Of a stretch of 64,000 nucleotides of DNA, positions 34,898 through 44,688 are shown in pieces (positions within the stretch are counted from its first letter, which is position 1; every line of letters starts with the position of its first letter). This DNA is from SZUA-320 sp963707875. Its GTDB lineage: Bacteria; Gemmatimonadota; Gemmatimonadetes; Gemmatimonadales; GWC2-71-9. The position numbers were made by a program, and so were the translations under genes. The notes under the pieces are model-generated. The model was not told the DNA's origin. It did not search any database and saw nothing but the letters and a program-made list of their open reading frames with translations. The stretch covers positions 434,001 through 498,000 of the forward strand of contig CAVPRU010000002.1 in assembly GCA_963707875.1 (NCBI GenBank), read 5' to 3'.

Positions 34898-35395
34898 CTA
34901 CCGGGGTGGGGCCGGGGGTGCGTTGGCAAAATGGGCGTGGGCAATCCGGTAGCCATCACGGCGCGGCACCAGGACGAAGGTAACCGGTCCCTTCTGGGCG
35001 GAACCGTCGGCGCGCCGGAAGATCCAGGTAGCCAGGACCACCGCGGTTGCTCCCTGCCAGTGGGTCACCACCGACTCCAGCAACAGCTGGTTCGGTTGAT
35101 CCTTCCCGCCGGGCACGAAGCCGAACCCGGTGTGATGCGCTCGCAGGGCCTCCATCCCCTGCAGCAGCCCATCGCGTTCCGAGGAGAAGTAGCTGAGGGT
35201 TGAATCGGTGACAAAGAGCCGGTCGATCTGGTCGAGGTCATACCGGTTCCACATCACAGCCCACGCCGCCAGAGTGTGGTCGACCTCGGACTGTCGGGCC
35301 GGCTGCGCCGCGAGCGGAGCGGCGAGCGTCGCGAGACCAACGGCTGCCCCGAGGAGTCCGGACCTGGCCCCCCGTGGCCATCGCTGAGGAGTCAT
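34898..35395 (-). CDS. Secreted SnoaL/NTF2-like protein
   Basis: 165 residues with a signal peptide (GAAVGLATLAAPLAAQ) and a cone-shaped NTF2-like fold: AWAVMWNRYDLDQIDRLF, then FSSERDGLLQGMEALRAHH and GPVTFVLVPRRDGYRI. This family provides small-molecule binding or dimerisation; no catalytic residues can be assigned. Divergent from the DUF1080 gene. Confidence 0.75.
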   Translation of the reverse strand: MTPQRWPRGARSGLLGAAVGLATLAAPLAAQPARQSEVDHTLAAWAVMWNRYDLDQIDRLFVTDSTLSYFSSERDGLLQGMEALRAHHTGFGFVPGGKDQPNQLLLESVVTHWQGATAVVLATWIFRRADGSAQKGPVTFVLVPRRDGYRIAHAHFANAPPAPPR

Positions 35396-35466
35396 CCTGC
35401 AAGTATCCCCCCTTGACCTCCGGTTGGCCAGCAGGAGATTCCAGTCACCCCAATCGTGAGCGTTCC

Positions 35467-36375
35467 ATGCGTCCTGGTCTTGTCCTCCTTCTGTTCAGCG
35501 GTCTGGCCACCACGGCGCCGGCCCAGAGCCCGGTGACCGGGCGCTGGGACCTGACCGTCACCGAGGGTCAGACCCGGTGGCCGATGTGGCTCGAGGTCAG
35601 CGAAGGTCCGGTCTTCACCGGCCGGCTCCAGGGCCGATCCGGGCACGCCCTTGCCCTCAGTCGCCTCGTCATCGAGGGCCCGAAGGTACGTTTCCCGATG
35701 CCGGGCGGGACTCCCCAGGCGCAGGCCCCGGAGTTCGCCGCACTCGTCACCGGGGACGATCTGCTGGGAGAGTTGATCCACCCGGACGGTATCCGGTTTA
35801 CCGTGCACGGCAAACGGGCGCCACCGCTTGTCCGGTCCGGGGAACCGAGCTGGGGCGAACCGATCGACTTGCTGGCCGGCGGCCTCGGGGACTGGACCGT
35901 TCGGGGGGCCTACAACGGCTGGGTGCTGCGGGCCGGCGAACTGGTCAACACTCCGCCATCGAGCGACCTGATCTCCCGGGCCCGGTTCACCGATTTCAAG
36001 CTCCATATCGAGGTCAACGTTCCGGCCGCCGGCAACAGCGGCATCTACCTGCGGGGTCGCCATGAGGTGCAACTGCAGGACGACTTTGGGCGACCCCCGT
36101 ACGACCGCGGGATGGGCGGGATCTACGGCCAGGTGAGCCCGACGGTTCAGCCCGCCCGCCCACCGGGCGAGTGGCAGGTCTTCGAGATCACCTTCATCGG
36201 TCGTCGGGTTACGGTCGTCCTCAACGGTGTCACCATGATCGACCGGGCCGAGATTCCCGGGATCACCGGCGGAGCGCTGGACAGTGACGAAGGGGCCCCC
36301 GGGCCGATCATGCTGCAGGGAGACCACTCGGGGGTTCGCTTCCGGAACATCCGGATCACCCCGGCCAGACCCTGA
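35467..36375 (+). CDS. Secreted DUF1080 (3-keto-disaccharide hydrolase-type) protein
   Basis: 302 residues from ATG 35467, with a signal peptide (GLVLLLFSGLATTAPAQ). The C-terminal two-thirds match DUF1080: FTDFKLHIEVNVPAAGNSGIYL, the REVQL-like GRHEVQLQDDFG, GGIYGQVSPTVQPARPPGEW and GPIMLQGDHSGVRFRNIRI. DUF1080 is a concanavalin-like fold linked to 3-keto-glycoside hydrolysis and other sugar processes. The N-terminal part (WDLTVTEGQTRWPMWLEV) is an extra strand-rich domain. Confidence 0.88.
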   Translation: MRPGLVLLLFSGLATTAPAQSPVTGRWDLTVTEGQTRWPMWLEVSEGPVFTGRLQGRSGHALALSRLVIEGPKVRFPMPGGTPQAQAPEFAALVTGDDLLGELIHPDGIRFTVHGKRAPPLVRSGEPSWGEPIDLLAGGLGDWTVRGAYNGWVLRAGELVNTPPSSDLISRARFTDFKLHIEVNVPAAGNSGIYLRGRHEVQLQDDFGRPPYDRGMGGIYGQVSPTVQPARPPGEWQVFEITFIGRRVTVVLNGVTMIDRAEIPGITGGALDSDEGAPGPIMLQGDHSGVRFRNIRITPARP

Positions 36376-36423
36376 CTCGGCCTGCCAGGATCCATCAGCT
36401 GGGCGCGCCTCCGGGGCCTTCGA

Positions 36424-36969
36424 TCACTTGCCTTCCCTCTCTTCCCGGTCTTCCTCCCGGTCCTCCCGGGCGGAGACCGCCCGAGTGCCTTCAGTGTCGC
36501 CTGAGGAGAGCCCACCCGATCCGGTGTAGGCACTGGCCGCCCCGTGCTGGTAGACCAGTTCTCCTCCCGAGTGACCCACCCGGATCCCTGCCGGAATCAG
36601 GAGCAGGCTTCCGACGGTGGCGGCGGTTCTGGCCCACCCACCGGCCCGGTGGGAGATCAGCCCGGCCGCGGACAGGAGGAAGACGACCCCGGCCAGGATC
36701 ATGAACTGTTCGGCCAGCTCCTCGTGGGTTCCGATGGCCTGTTCAGCCACGACTTCCTCGACCCGTTCCTCCTCCCGCTCGCCCGTCTGGAGCGAAAGCC
36801 AGGAGGAGCCCAGCAGCAGTCCCGCCGCCACCACCACGCCACTCCAGGCGGTGCGGACCGGCGCCCCGCGCCGGATCCAGTAGAGCAGTACCAGGGCCGC
36901 CAGCGGGAGCAGGATGGCAAGGGCCATGGGGAAATGCACAACGGCGGGATGGAGCGGATCGGGCAGCAT
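36424..36969 (-). CDS. DUF2231 membrane protein
   Basis: 181 residues from ATG 36969 (AAGGAG upstream). Starts MLPDPLHPAVVHFPMAL, the DUF2231 signature with two His, then four membrane helices and a charged Glu/Arg-rich tail (REDREEDREEREGK). DUF2231 proteins are thought to bind haem or act in membrane redox processes, but this is unproven. Diverges from the membrane LuxR gene, which may regulate it. Confidence 0.8.
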   Translation of the reverse strand: MLPDPLHPAVVHFPMALAILLPLAALVLLYWIRRGAPVRTAWSGVVVAAGLLLGSSWLSLQTGEREEERVEEVVAEQAIGTHEELAEQFMILAGVVFLLSAAGLISHRAGGWARTAATVGSLLLIPAGIRVGHSGGELVYQHGAASAYTGSGGLSSGDTEGTRAVSAREDREEDREEREGK

Positions 36970-37117
36970 GTTATATCTCCTTCGGGTGACAGATGGACTA
37001 CCGCGATCAAGTTGGGAGACCGGCGATCCGCCGGCCATCCGGCATCCGACGGTAAGCCATCCGGCAAATGACTGACGAGAGCCGCTCCGCGGTTCGCTGA
37101 GGACGAAAGGAGACCAG

Positions 37118-37669
37118 GTGACCAGGATTTCCGACCCGGACGCCCCCAATCTGGACCCCATACTGGCCGTGATCTTCCTGGTCATCGTGGTGGCCGGGGT
37201 GGTGGATTTGGCGCTGGACGCCCCGCGGCGACTGCTGAGCCTGCATGTCGCGGTGGAATTGGCCCTGGTTTCGGTGAGTCTGGGAGCGGCGGTCTACCTG
37301 GCCCGCGGGTGGCTGGCGACCCGTGCCCAGCTGGGCGTTGCCAGAACCCGGGAAGCGGACCTCCGGCTGGAGCAGGAGGCCTGGCGGGTGGCCACCCAGG
37401 CAGTGCTGGAGGGTCTGGGGGCCGAGGTGGACCGGCAATTCTCGACCTGGGAGTTGACCGACGCCGAACGGGAAACCGCGCTCATGTTGCTGAAGGGATT
37501 CTCGATGATCCGGATCGCCAAGCTGACCGGGCGGGGCGAACGGACCGTTCGCCAGCATGCGGTGGCGGTGTATCGGAAGTCCGGCCTCGCTGGCCGGGCC
37601 GAGCTGTCGGGGTTCTTTCTCGGCGACCTGCTGCTCCCCACCCCGCCCGGTTCCAAGCGCCCTCTCTGA
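37118..37669 (+). CDS. Membrane-anchored LuxR-type HTH regulator
   Basis: 183 residues, start GTG 37118 with GGAGACCAG just upstream. Two N-terminal membrane helices (about 13-32 and 42-62), a helical linker rich in Arg/Glu (ARTREADLRLEQEAWR), then a LuxR/GerE-like HTH: LTDAERETALMLLKGFSMI and the recognition helix near RTVRQHAVAVYRKSGL. No receiver domain. It could sense the membrane state and control the divergent DUF2231 gene; this is inference from layout. Confidence 0.8.
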   Translation: MTRISDPDAPNLDPILAVIFLVIVVAGVVDLALDAPRRLLSLHVAVELALVSVSLGAAVYLARGWLATRAQLGVARTREADLRLEQEAWRVATQAVLEGLGAEVDRQFSTWELTDAERETALMLLKGFSMIRIAKLTGRGERTVRQHAVAVYRKSGLAGRAELSGFFLGDLLLPTPPGSKRPL

Positions 37670-37728
37670 AACAGCAGGGCCGGTGGACCGGCGGCCCGCT
37701 TGCGCAGTTTCGGTATTTATCATGATCT

Positions 37729-37734
37729 TATGAT
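37729..37734 (+). promoter_or_regulatory. Possible -10 element (TATGAT) of the tyrosine phenol-lyase gene
   Basis: TATGAT within a short AT-rich patch (37713-37740), the only one in this stretch. A -35 at standard spacing is not convincing. If used, transcription would start near 37741 and exclude the ATG at 37737. Confidence 0.4.
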
Positions 37735-37763
37735 TTATGACACACTCAACTCCAGCCCGCACC

Positions 37764-39152
37764 ATGGGCCAGCAATTCGGCCGGCGCTCCTGGGCCGAGC
37801 CGTGGAAGATCAAGATGGTCGAGCCGCTCCGGATGACGACCCCGGAAGACCGGGCCCGGGCGCTGGAGACCGCCGGCTACAACACCTTCCTGCTCAAGTC
37901 CGATGATGTCTACATCGACCTGCTGACCGACAGCGGGACCAGCGCCATGAGCGACCGGCAATGGGCCGGGATGTTGCTGGGCGATGAGGCATACGCCGGG
38001 AGCCGCAACTACTACCACCTGGAGGACGCGGTCAGGAGCTACTACGGCTACCGCCATGTCCTGCCGACCCACCAGGGGCGCGGGGCGGAGCATCTGATCA
38101 GCCAGGTGGCGATTGCTCCCGGACAGCTGGTGCCCGGGAACATGTACTTCACCACCACCCGGGCCCACCAGGAGCTGGCCGGTGGCACCTTCGTAGATGT
38201 GGTGATTGACGAGGCCCACGATCCGCAGAGCCTCCACCCGTTCAAGGGGGACGTCGACCTTGCCAAACTCGAAGGGCTGATCGCCAGGGAAGGTGCGGAC
38301 CGGATTGCCTATGTGAGCCTGGCCGGCACGGTGAACATGGCGGGGGGACAGCCGGTCAGCATGGCCAACGCCCGGGCGCTCCGGGCCCTCTGCGATCGGC
38401 ATGGCATCCGTCTCTTCCTCGACGCGACCCGGATGGTCGAGAACGCGTTCTTCATCCAGGAGCGGGAAGCGGGCTACGCCGACCATTCGATCGCCGCCAT
38501 CCTCCGGGAGTTCTGCGATCTGACCGATGGGGCGTGGATGAGCGCCAAGAAGGACAGTCTGGTCAACATCGGCGGCTGGCTGGCGGTCAACGATCCGACT
38601 CTCGCCGAGGAGCTCGGCAACCTGATCGTGCTGTACGAAGGGCTCCACACCTATGGGGGGCTGGCGGGCCGGGACATGGAGGCCCTGGCGATCGGGATCG
38701 GCGAGTCGGTGGAGGACGCCCACGTCCGGTCCCGGATCGGGCAGGTGCGCTATCTGGGTGACATGCTGCAGGACTGGGGAATCCCGATCGTGGTCCCGAT
38801 CGGGGGCCACGCCATCTTTCTCGACGCCCGCCGGTTCTACCCTCACCTGTCCCAGGACCAGTTTCCAGCTCAGACGCTGGCCGCGGAACTCTACCTCGAT
38901 TCGGGGATTCGATCGATGGAGCGGGGTATTGCCAGCGCCGGACGCGACCCCGTCACCGGGGATCACCACTACCCCAAACTCGAACTGACTCGGCTCACGA
39001 TCCCCCGTCGAGTGTACACCCAGGCCCACATGGATGTAGTGGCCGAGTCGGTCAAGGCGGTGTACGACGCCCGGGAGACGGCGCGGGGGCTCAAGATGAC
39101 CTACGAGCCCCGCTATCTCCGGTTCTTCCAGGCCCGGTTCGAACGCCTCTAG
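37764..39152 (+). CDS. tpl: Tyrosine phenol-lyase (beta-tyrosinase) family PLP enzyme
   Basis: 462 residues from ATG 37764. The chain follows tyrosine phenol-lyase closely: DLLTDSGTSAMSD, NMYFTTTR (the Thr of the TPL active site), AGGQPVSMANARALR, PLP lysine in MSAKKDS, YGGLAGRDMEALAIG, and GIRSMERGIASAGRDP with the Arg that contacts the phenol hydroxyl, where tryptophanase has a hydrophobic residue. It would cleave L-tyrosine to phenol, pyruvate and ammonia. An upstream ATG (37737) overlaps a TATGAT element (37729-37734), so the later ATG is preferred. No tyrosine permease lies adjacent. Confidence 0.82.
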   Translation: MGQQFGRRSWAEPWKIKMVEPLRMTTPEDRARALETAGYNTFLLKSDDVYIDLLTDSGTSAMSDRQWAGMLLGDEAYAGSRNYYHLEDAVRSYYGYRHVLPTHQGRGAEHLISQVAIAPGQLVPGNMYFTTTRAHQELAGGTFVDVVIDEAHDPQSLHPFKGDVDLAKLEGLIAREGADRIAYVSLAGTVNMAGGQPVSMANARALRALCDRHGIRLFLDATRMVENAFFIQEREAGYADHSIAAILREFCDLTDGAWMSAKKDSLVNIGGWLAVNDPTLAEELGNLIVLYEGLHTYGGLAGRDMEALAIGIGESVEDAHVRSRIGQVRYLGDMLQDWGIPIVVPIGGHAIFLDARRFYPHLSQDQFPAQTLAAELYLDSGIRSMERGIASAGRDPVTGDHHYPKLELTRLTIPRRVYTQAHMDVVAESVKAVYDARETARGLKMTYEPRYLRFFQARFERL

Positions 39153-39161
39153 CCGGGCTGG

Positions 39162-40580
39162 CTACGGGGTCGGCAGTATCGTTACCGGTCCCAGACCCAA
39201 CTGCTCGATTCCCGGCTGGATGCTGGCCACATCCCCCACCACGATCACCGACAGCTGGTCGGGCCGGAGCAGCCGGCGGGCCACTCGCTGAACGTCGGCC
39301 GCGGTTACCGCCATGATCCGCTCCACGTAGCTGTCGTACCAGTTGAACGGCAGGCCGAAGGTCAGGAGCCCGCCCAGCTGGCCGGCCACCTGGCCGGTGG
39401 TTTCAAAATCTCCTGCCAGACCCAGGGCCAGGTACGCCTTGGCGCGATTGAGTTCCTCGGCTTCCACCGGCTCGTCGCGCATCCGGTTGAACTCATTGAA
39501 GAACTCGACCAGCGAACTGTCGGTCACGTTGCTCCGGACCGCGGCCTGGGCGATGAAGGGACCGGCCAACGGGCGGAAGGCGAATCCGGATCCGGCGCCG
39601 TAGGTGTAACCCTTGGCCTCCCGGAGGTTGCTGTTGAGCCGGGAGCTGAACGATCCACCCAATAGGGTGTTCATCACCTGAATCGGGTAGTAGTCGGGGT
39701 CACTGCGCTCGGGGCCGGGGGCGCCGATCACGATGACCGACTGGGCGGCGCCCGGCTTGTCCTTGAGATAGACCGTGGTCGGCTTGGCGGCCGGATTCGC
39801 GACGACCGGCAACGCGGAAACCGGACCAGTTGGTGCCCGCCAGTCCCCGAACCGCTGGCTGATGGCCCGCTGCGCCTCCACCAGGGAGATGTCGCCGGTC
39901 ACGATGAACTCCGCCTGATCGGGCCGGAACATCCGGTCATAGAATCCCCGCACCGTGGCCGAATCGAGCCGAGCCACGGACGCGGAGTCCCCGTTGAGAG
40001 AGCGATGGTACGGATGGGTGGCGGGGAAGATGACTTCGTTGAAGGTCAGGCTGGCCACCGCGGCAGGCTGGTCCTTCTGCTGCACCAGCTGGGCGAGTCG
40101 GAGATCCCGTTGCCGGTTGGTCTCCTCGGCAACGAAGGTCGGTTGCCGCACCACGTCGGCCATCAGGTCGAGGGCCGGCCCCATGGTGCGCTTCGGGGCC
40201 CGCAGTGTCACCGCCATGCCGTCCCACGAGGCCCCGGTGGAGAGCGAGGCACCGAGGAAAGCAACCTCGGCGGCCACTCCGCTGGCGTCGCGACTGCCGG
40301 CGCCCTCATCGAGCATCCCGGCGGTAAAGGCGGCCAGGCCGGCGAGCGCGCCGTCGGCGCGGCCTCCGCCGGCCACGGTCAGGGTGAATTGGACCAGTGG
40401 GACCTCCCGCAACTCCACGACGTGAATCCGGATCCCGTTGGGAAGGGTTGCGGATTGCACCTTGGGCGAGACAAAGGAGGGAGGAGGCGCCAGAGTCGGA
40501 GGCACAGTCCGATCGAAGGCCTGGGCCTGAAGTACTCCCGGCAGAGCGGCGAGCACAAGGAATCGCATGGTGCGGGTCAT
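39162..40580 (-). CDS. M16 peptidase, non-catalytic subunit
   Basis: 472 residues with a signal peptide (FLVLAALPGVLQAQA). M16 fold in two halves: residues equivalent to the HxxEH zinc site read LAAFTAGMLDEGAG, so zinc ligands are missing, while the C-terminal substrate-binding REAKGYTYGAG is kept. That is the pattern of the inactive partner in paired bacterial M16 proteases. The catalytic partner is the frameshifted gene immediately upstream (ATGA overlap). Periplasmic peptide processing is expected. Confidence 0.88.
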   Translation of the reverse strand: MTRTMRFLVLAALPGVLQAQAFDRTVPPTLAPPPSFVSPKVQSATLPNGIRIHVVELREVPLVQFTLTVAGGGRADGALAGLAAFTAGMLDEGAGSRDASGVAAEVAFLGASLSTGASWDGMAVTLRAPKRTMGPALDLMADVVRQPTFVAEETNRQRDLRLAQLVQQKDQPAAVASLTFNEVIFPATHPYHRSLNGDSASVARLDSATVRGFYDRMFRPDQAEFIVTGDISLVEAQRAISQRFGDWRAPTGPVSALPVVANPAAKPTTVYLKDKPGAAQSVIVIGAPGPERSDPDYYPIQVMNTLLGGSFSSRLNSNLREAKGYTYGAGSGFAFRPLAGPFIAQAAVRSNVTDSSLVEFFNEFNRMRDEPVEAEELNRAKAYLALGLAGDFETTGQVAGQLGGLLTFGLPFNWYDSYVERIMAVTAADVQRVARRLLRPDQLSVIVVGDVASIQPGIEQLGLGPVTILPTP

Positions 40581-41947
40581 GGCGTTACCCCCGTCGGTTC
40601 AGCGGCCAGATCGGGCTTGCCCAGCGGGACCACGCTCAGAATCACCTTGGGGGCCAGCAGGTATTTCTCGACCACCCGCTGCACATCGGCGGCGGTGACC
40701 CCGCGGTAGCGGTCGAGGTCGGTCTGGAACCCATCGGGGTTGCCGGTCTGGTAGTAGTAGGCGTTCAGCTGATCGGCCTTGCCGCCGACCCGTTCCAGGC
40801 TGCCCAGGAAGCTCGACTCGATCGAGTTCTTGGCCTGCTCCAGTTCCCGGGCGGTCGGCCCATCGGCGGCCAGGGTGCGCAGCTCCTGATCGATCACCTG
40901 CTGGAGCGGCGGCAGGGCGATCCCGGGCCGAGCGGTGGCGATCACCCGGAAGTCCCCGGACAGCCGGTGGCTGGCCTGGAAGGCGTTGACGTTGGAGGCG
41001 AGCTCCTGCTGGTAGACCAGCTTCTGGGTGATCCGGCTGTTGCGGGCGCCGGTCAGCAGGTAGGCCGCCACGTCGAGCGCGGCATCGTCCGCGTGGTTGA
41101 GCGGGACGGTGGGCCAGGCGTAGTTGAGGCGGGCCAGCTGGACCCGGTCCTCCAGCACCCCGATGGTATCGCGAGCCAGGCTGAACGCCGAAGCGGTGGG
41201 CCGTTCGATGGCAGGGCCGCGGGGGATCTCCCCGAAGTACTGCCGGACCAGCCGCTTCACCTCGTCGGCCTTCACGTCCCCCGCGACCACGATGACCGCG
41301 TTGTTCGGGGCGTACCAGGTCCGGAAGAACTCCTTCACATCCTCGAGCGACGCCGCCGAAAGGTCGGTCATCGATCCGATCACCGGCCAGGAGTACGGGT
41401 GGTCGCTCGGGTAGAGCATCGGCGAGGATGGTCTCGAACGACTGACCGTAGGGCTGATTGTCCACGCGCTGTCGGCGTTCGTTCTTCACCACATCGCGCT
41501 GGAGATCGACCTTGGCCGCGTCCATGGTGGGCAGGATCCAGCCCATCCGATCGGCTTCGAGCCAGAGCATCAGGGGCAGCGCGGTGGCCGGACCCTCTTC
41601 GTAAGTAGTTGGTGCGGTCCTCGGTGGTGGAGCCGTTGTTGTTGGCACCGGCCGACTCGAGCAGCTGGTCGAACTGCGGATACGGGGCGTTGGCCGACCC
41701 CATGAACATCAGGTGCTCGAACAGGTGGGCGAAGCCGGTGCGGCCCGGCTTTTCGCTCCCGGACCCGACGTGGTACCAGACGTTCGACCACCACGGTCGG
41801 GACCGAGTGGTCCTCGTGGACGATCACCCGGAGTCCGTTGGGCAGGGTGTCCATGGCGTAGGGGACCGAGAGCCCGGCCTGGGCCTGGGCGGTCCCGGCC
41901 GCGGCCAGGAGCAGGCTGCCAAGCAGCAGTGTCGTTCGACGCAGCAT
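40577..41947 (-). pseudogene. M16 zinc protease, catalytic subunit, with three frameshifts
   Basis: Starts ATG 41947 with a signal peptide (TTLLLGSLLLAAAGTAQAQ). The chain moves between frames: LPNGLRVIVHEDHSVPTVVV, then WYHVGSGSEKPGRTGFAHLFEHLMF carrying the HxxEH zinc motif, then EEGPATALPLMLWLEADRMG, then YPSDHPYSWPVIGSM to the end. Removing one extra base near 41785, 41604 and 41420 restores one frame. It either is a recent pseudogene or contains sequence errors. The inactive partner downstream is intact, which favours error or very recent damage. Confidence 0.8.
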
Positions 41948-42012
41948 CGCGACCTCGTGCGGTAGTGTCCGGGACCGTTGGCGGCCCCGGGGGAAAGGAA
42001 TCTAGTCGAGCC

Positions 42013-43228
42013 TCAGGACGAAATTTCCACGGGGCGACCTGTCACCACCGCCTGGTTGGCCAGAATGCCCACGATGCTGGACCGGGCCCCCTCCGCCGCG
42101 GAGCAGGCCACCGGGGTCCCCTCCGCCACGCTCCGGACGAAGTCGGCCAGGGCGTAGTACAGCGAAGGGTGGGGCAACCCGACCCCTTCCTTGAGCTTGC
42201 CTTGGGCCGAGAGCTTGGTGGCGTCGGCCACCAGGATGATCCCCTCGTCCTGAAAGAACTGCTGCCGGGTGGCATAGACCTCCCATCCCTGGGTCGGGGC
42301 ATCGAGCTCCTTGAAGAGCCAGCCGTGGCTCCAGGCGAGCTTGAGGGCGCCGTTGATGCCGTGGAAGGTCTCGAACTGACCGCCGTAGGAGTTGGCCAGG
42401 GTGGCCTCGTAGTGGAGGGCCACCCCGTCGGCCCAGGTGAGCGTCGACCGCGATCGTGTCGGCGATCTCCCGCCCATCGTTGTGCAGCCTGATCGCGCCG
42501 CGACCCGCAACCCGAATCGGGAGCTCCTCCCGGTACCAGGTGGCCACGTCGAACTGCTGGGCTCCGATCTCGCCCGCGAGCCCGGTGGAGACCGCCGGGT
42601 CGAGCCGCCAGTTGGTGGCCTGCGCCGTGCCGGGATCGGGGGCGGGGAATCGCCAGCTGGTCTTCCGGTGGGACTGGGCCGCGAGGGAGACGGTCTCTCG
42701 CAGTTCGGAGCGAAACAGGGGTTTGGCCCGCTGGTAGACCGGGTTGGAGCGGCCCTGGAAGCCGACCTGGACCACGGTGGACACCCCTTCAGCCGAGCGG
42801 GCGATCGCCTGACAGTCCTCGACCGTGTGGGCCAGCGGCGATTCGAGATAGACGTGGCGGCCGGCTGCGATGGCCGCCTGGGCAATCTCGCGATGGAGGT
42901 GGGTCGGGGTGGCCACGATGACTGCGGAGAGGTCGCCGCGGGCCAGGAGCTGCCGGTAGTCGGCCAGGGTCGCGGCTCCGGCCGCGCGTTCACCGGCCAG
43001 GACCAGGCGCGTGGGGCTGGTGTCGCACACGGCGGCGATGGTGACGTCGGGCAGTTTCTGGAGTTCGGTGATGATGGCTCGGCCCTGCCGCCCGACGCCA
43101 ATGATGCCCACGCTGACCGGAGCGCCGATCCGAAGCGGCTCGGCGGAAACCAGTTCCGGGAGGATGGAGATCCCGGCCAGGGCGCCGGCGGTCTGGGCCA
43201 GGAAGGAACGACGATCAGATGGGGTCAT
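42013..43228 (-). pseudogene. Tat-exported Gfo/Idh/MocA oxidoreductase with one frameshift
   Basis: Start ATG 43228; N-terminus TPSDRRSFLAQTAGALAG is a Tat-type signal. Rossmann motif VGIIGVGRQGRAI, then VIVATPTHLHREIAQAAIAAG and HVYLESPLAHTVEDC (Lys of the usual EKP replaced by Ser). The frame breaks after GREIADTIAV; the continuation TLTWADGVALHYEATLANS is one base out, and deleting a G near 42447 joins them to the stop at 42013. Probably an NAD(P)-dependent sugar or cyclitol dehydrogenase if intact. Confidence 0.78.
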
Positions 43229-43333
43229 GGTCTGGACCTTCTGTCCTCGAGGTCGGAGCGCAATCTATCCGAACCTGTCCCAGCTCGCTCCACCGCTTCG
43301 GGTCGGTCCTCAATGTGTCGGTGGGGGACTGGT

Positions 43334-43963
43334 TCAGGTCCCGGAGCACGACGTCGCTTGGGTGACTTCTGGATCCCGCGGGGGGGTGAGAACACGATGG
43401 AGACTCTCCGCGGTCGCTCGAATAACAGGGCCGGGGTCGGCCTCCAGCCGTCGGAGGACCTCCAGGATCTGGTCCCGCGCGTCCGGAGGAAGGGGCTGGA
43501 CACCGTTCGACCGGCGGGCTGGTGTCATCTGCAACTCCATCGGTCGCTGGCTGTGCTCCGGCTCCTGGCGAGATCTGGATCACCTCCAGGTCGAGATCAA
43601 GGTACCGGGCCAAGGTGATCATGGCAGTTATCCGGACGCCAGTCGCGTTGGTCGGCTTGAGCGCTGCCTCCCGGGCCGCATCGAGAATTCGCCGGTCTCG
43701 GAGGACGAAGCTGGCCCCCGCCAAGGTCCGCAGCGCGTCAGGGTCCGAGGGAGGAGAGGACCACAGGGCGGCCAGTGCCGGTGGCCCGTCGTTTCGGCAC
43801 CGACTCAAGGTCAGGATGGCGGGCAAACTGACGGCCTGCCGGGCGCGAATAGTGGGCGGCGATATCGGCACTCCTCTGCCGTCGGCTCGCGCTGTGCCCG
43901 CGCCCGCGTGGCGCTGAAAAGGATGATGATCGGAGATGCGACCAGCAGGTGTCTCCACCACAT
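43334..43963 (-). pseudogene. HEAT-like secreted protein paralogue, two compensating frameshifts
   Basis: Start ATG 43963 with a CTCCGGAGGGTC ribosome-site region almost identical to that of the intact neighbour at 44688. Signal peptide HLLVASPIIILFSATRARA, then the frame changes between about 43890 and 43840, runs through LTLSRCRNDGPPALAALWSS and FVLRDRRILDAAREAALKP, and changes back near 43570 to NGVQPLPPDARDQILEVLRRL. It parallels the intact gene throughout, so the two are tandem duplicates. Function unknown. Confidence 0.65.
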
Positions 43964-44058
43964 TCGACCCTCCGGAGGTTAGGCCATCTTGCCCGCCACA
44001 TCCATGCCGGGTTCCGGGAAGTCGCGGCAGGAGCAACCTCGATTCCTCGGTGCCCCGA

Positions 44059-44688
44059 TCAGCCATCACCGGGCGGTGCCGGTTGAGTCCACCGGGCCAG
44101 GCCCTCGAGCGAGTACAGTACGTCCTTCGCGGCCCGCCCGACGTCGCTCGTGGTGTCGGTTGCAAGACTTCGAAAGACCTCAAGCACCTGGTTCCTGATG
44201 TTCGTTGGGAGGGGTTGGGCCCCGTCTGTCGGGGGCGTGTAGTGACCCCAACCGCCGATTGCCCATCGCCGGTCACCTGCCGTTTCATGAGACATGAGCA
44301 CGGCTCGCGGGTCGAAGTATCCCACCAAAGCCTCCAGGGCGCTGATGCGGACCTCGGTTCCGTTGCTCACGTTCAGCGCCACTGTACGGACCGCCTGAAA
44401 GATCCGGTAGTCCCGGAGTTCGACGGTCGCCGCCACCAGGACCTCGCGCTCAGTCTTGAGGGTGGGAGGCGTAACCCACAGAGAGGTCAATACGGGTGGG
44501 CCGTCGTCCTTGCACCTGCTGAGGGCTTGCGCATACTTGAGTCTTTGAGACTGGTCCTGTGGCAACTCGCGGGCCAGAGCCCGGCACTCCCCAGGAAAGG
44601 GCGGGGGCGGCTCGCGCTGGGCCACTCCTGAAGCGGCCGTGATGGTGTGGACTACTGCGGTCACAACAACCAAGTACCTCATCCGCAT
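44059..44688 (-). CDS. Secreted HEAT-repeat-like protein, unknown
   Basis: 209 residues from ATG 44688 (or 44682). Signal peptide RYLVVVTAVVHTITAASGVA, then Pro-rich and helical repeats: LSRCKDDGPPVLTSLW, LRDYRIFQAVRTVALNV, VRISALEALVGYFDP and IRNQVLEVFRSLATDT resemble HEAT-type helix pairs. No catalytic motif. The upstream region carries a 25-base tandem repeat containing both TATACT and GGAGGG. Confidence 0.65.
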   Translation of the reverse strand: MRMRYLVVVTAVVHTITAASGVAQREPPPPFPGECRALARELPQDQSQRLKYAQALSRCKDDGPPVLTSLWVTPPTLKTEREVLVAATVELRDYRIFQAVRTVALNVSNGTEVRISALEALVGYFDPRAVLMSHETAGDRRWAIGGWGHYTPPTDGAQPLPTNIRNQVLEVFRSLATDTTSDVGRAAKDVLYSLEGLARWTQPAPPGDG

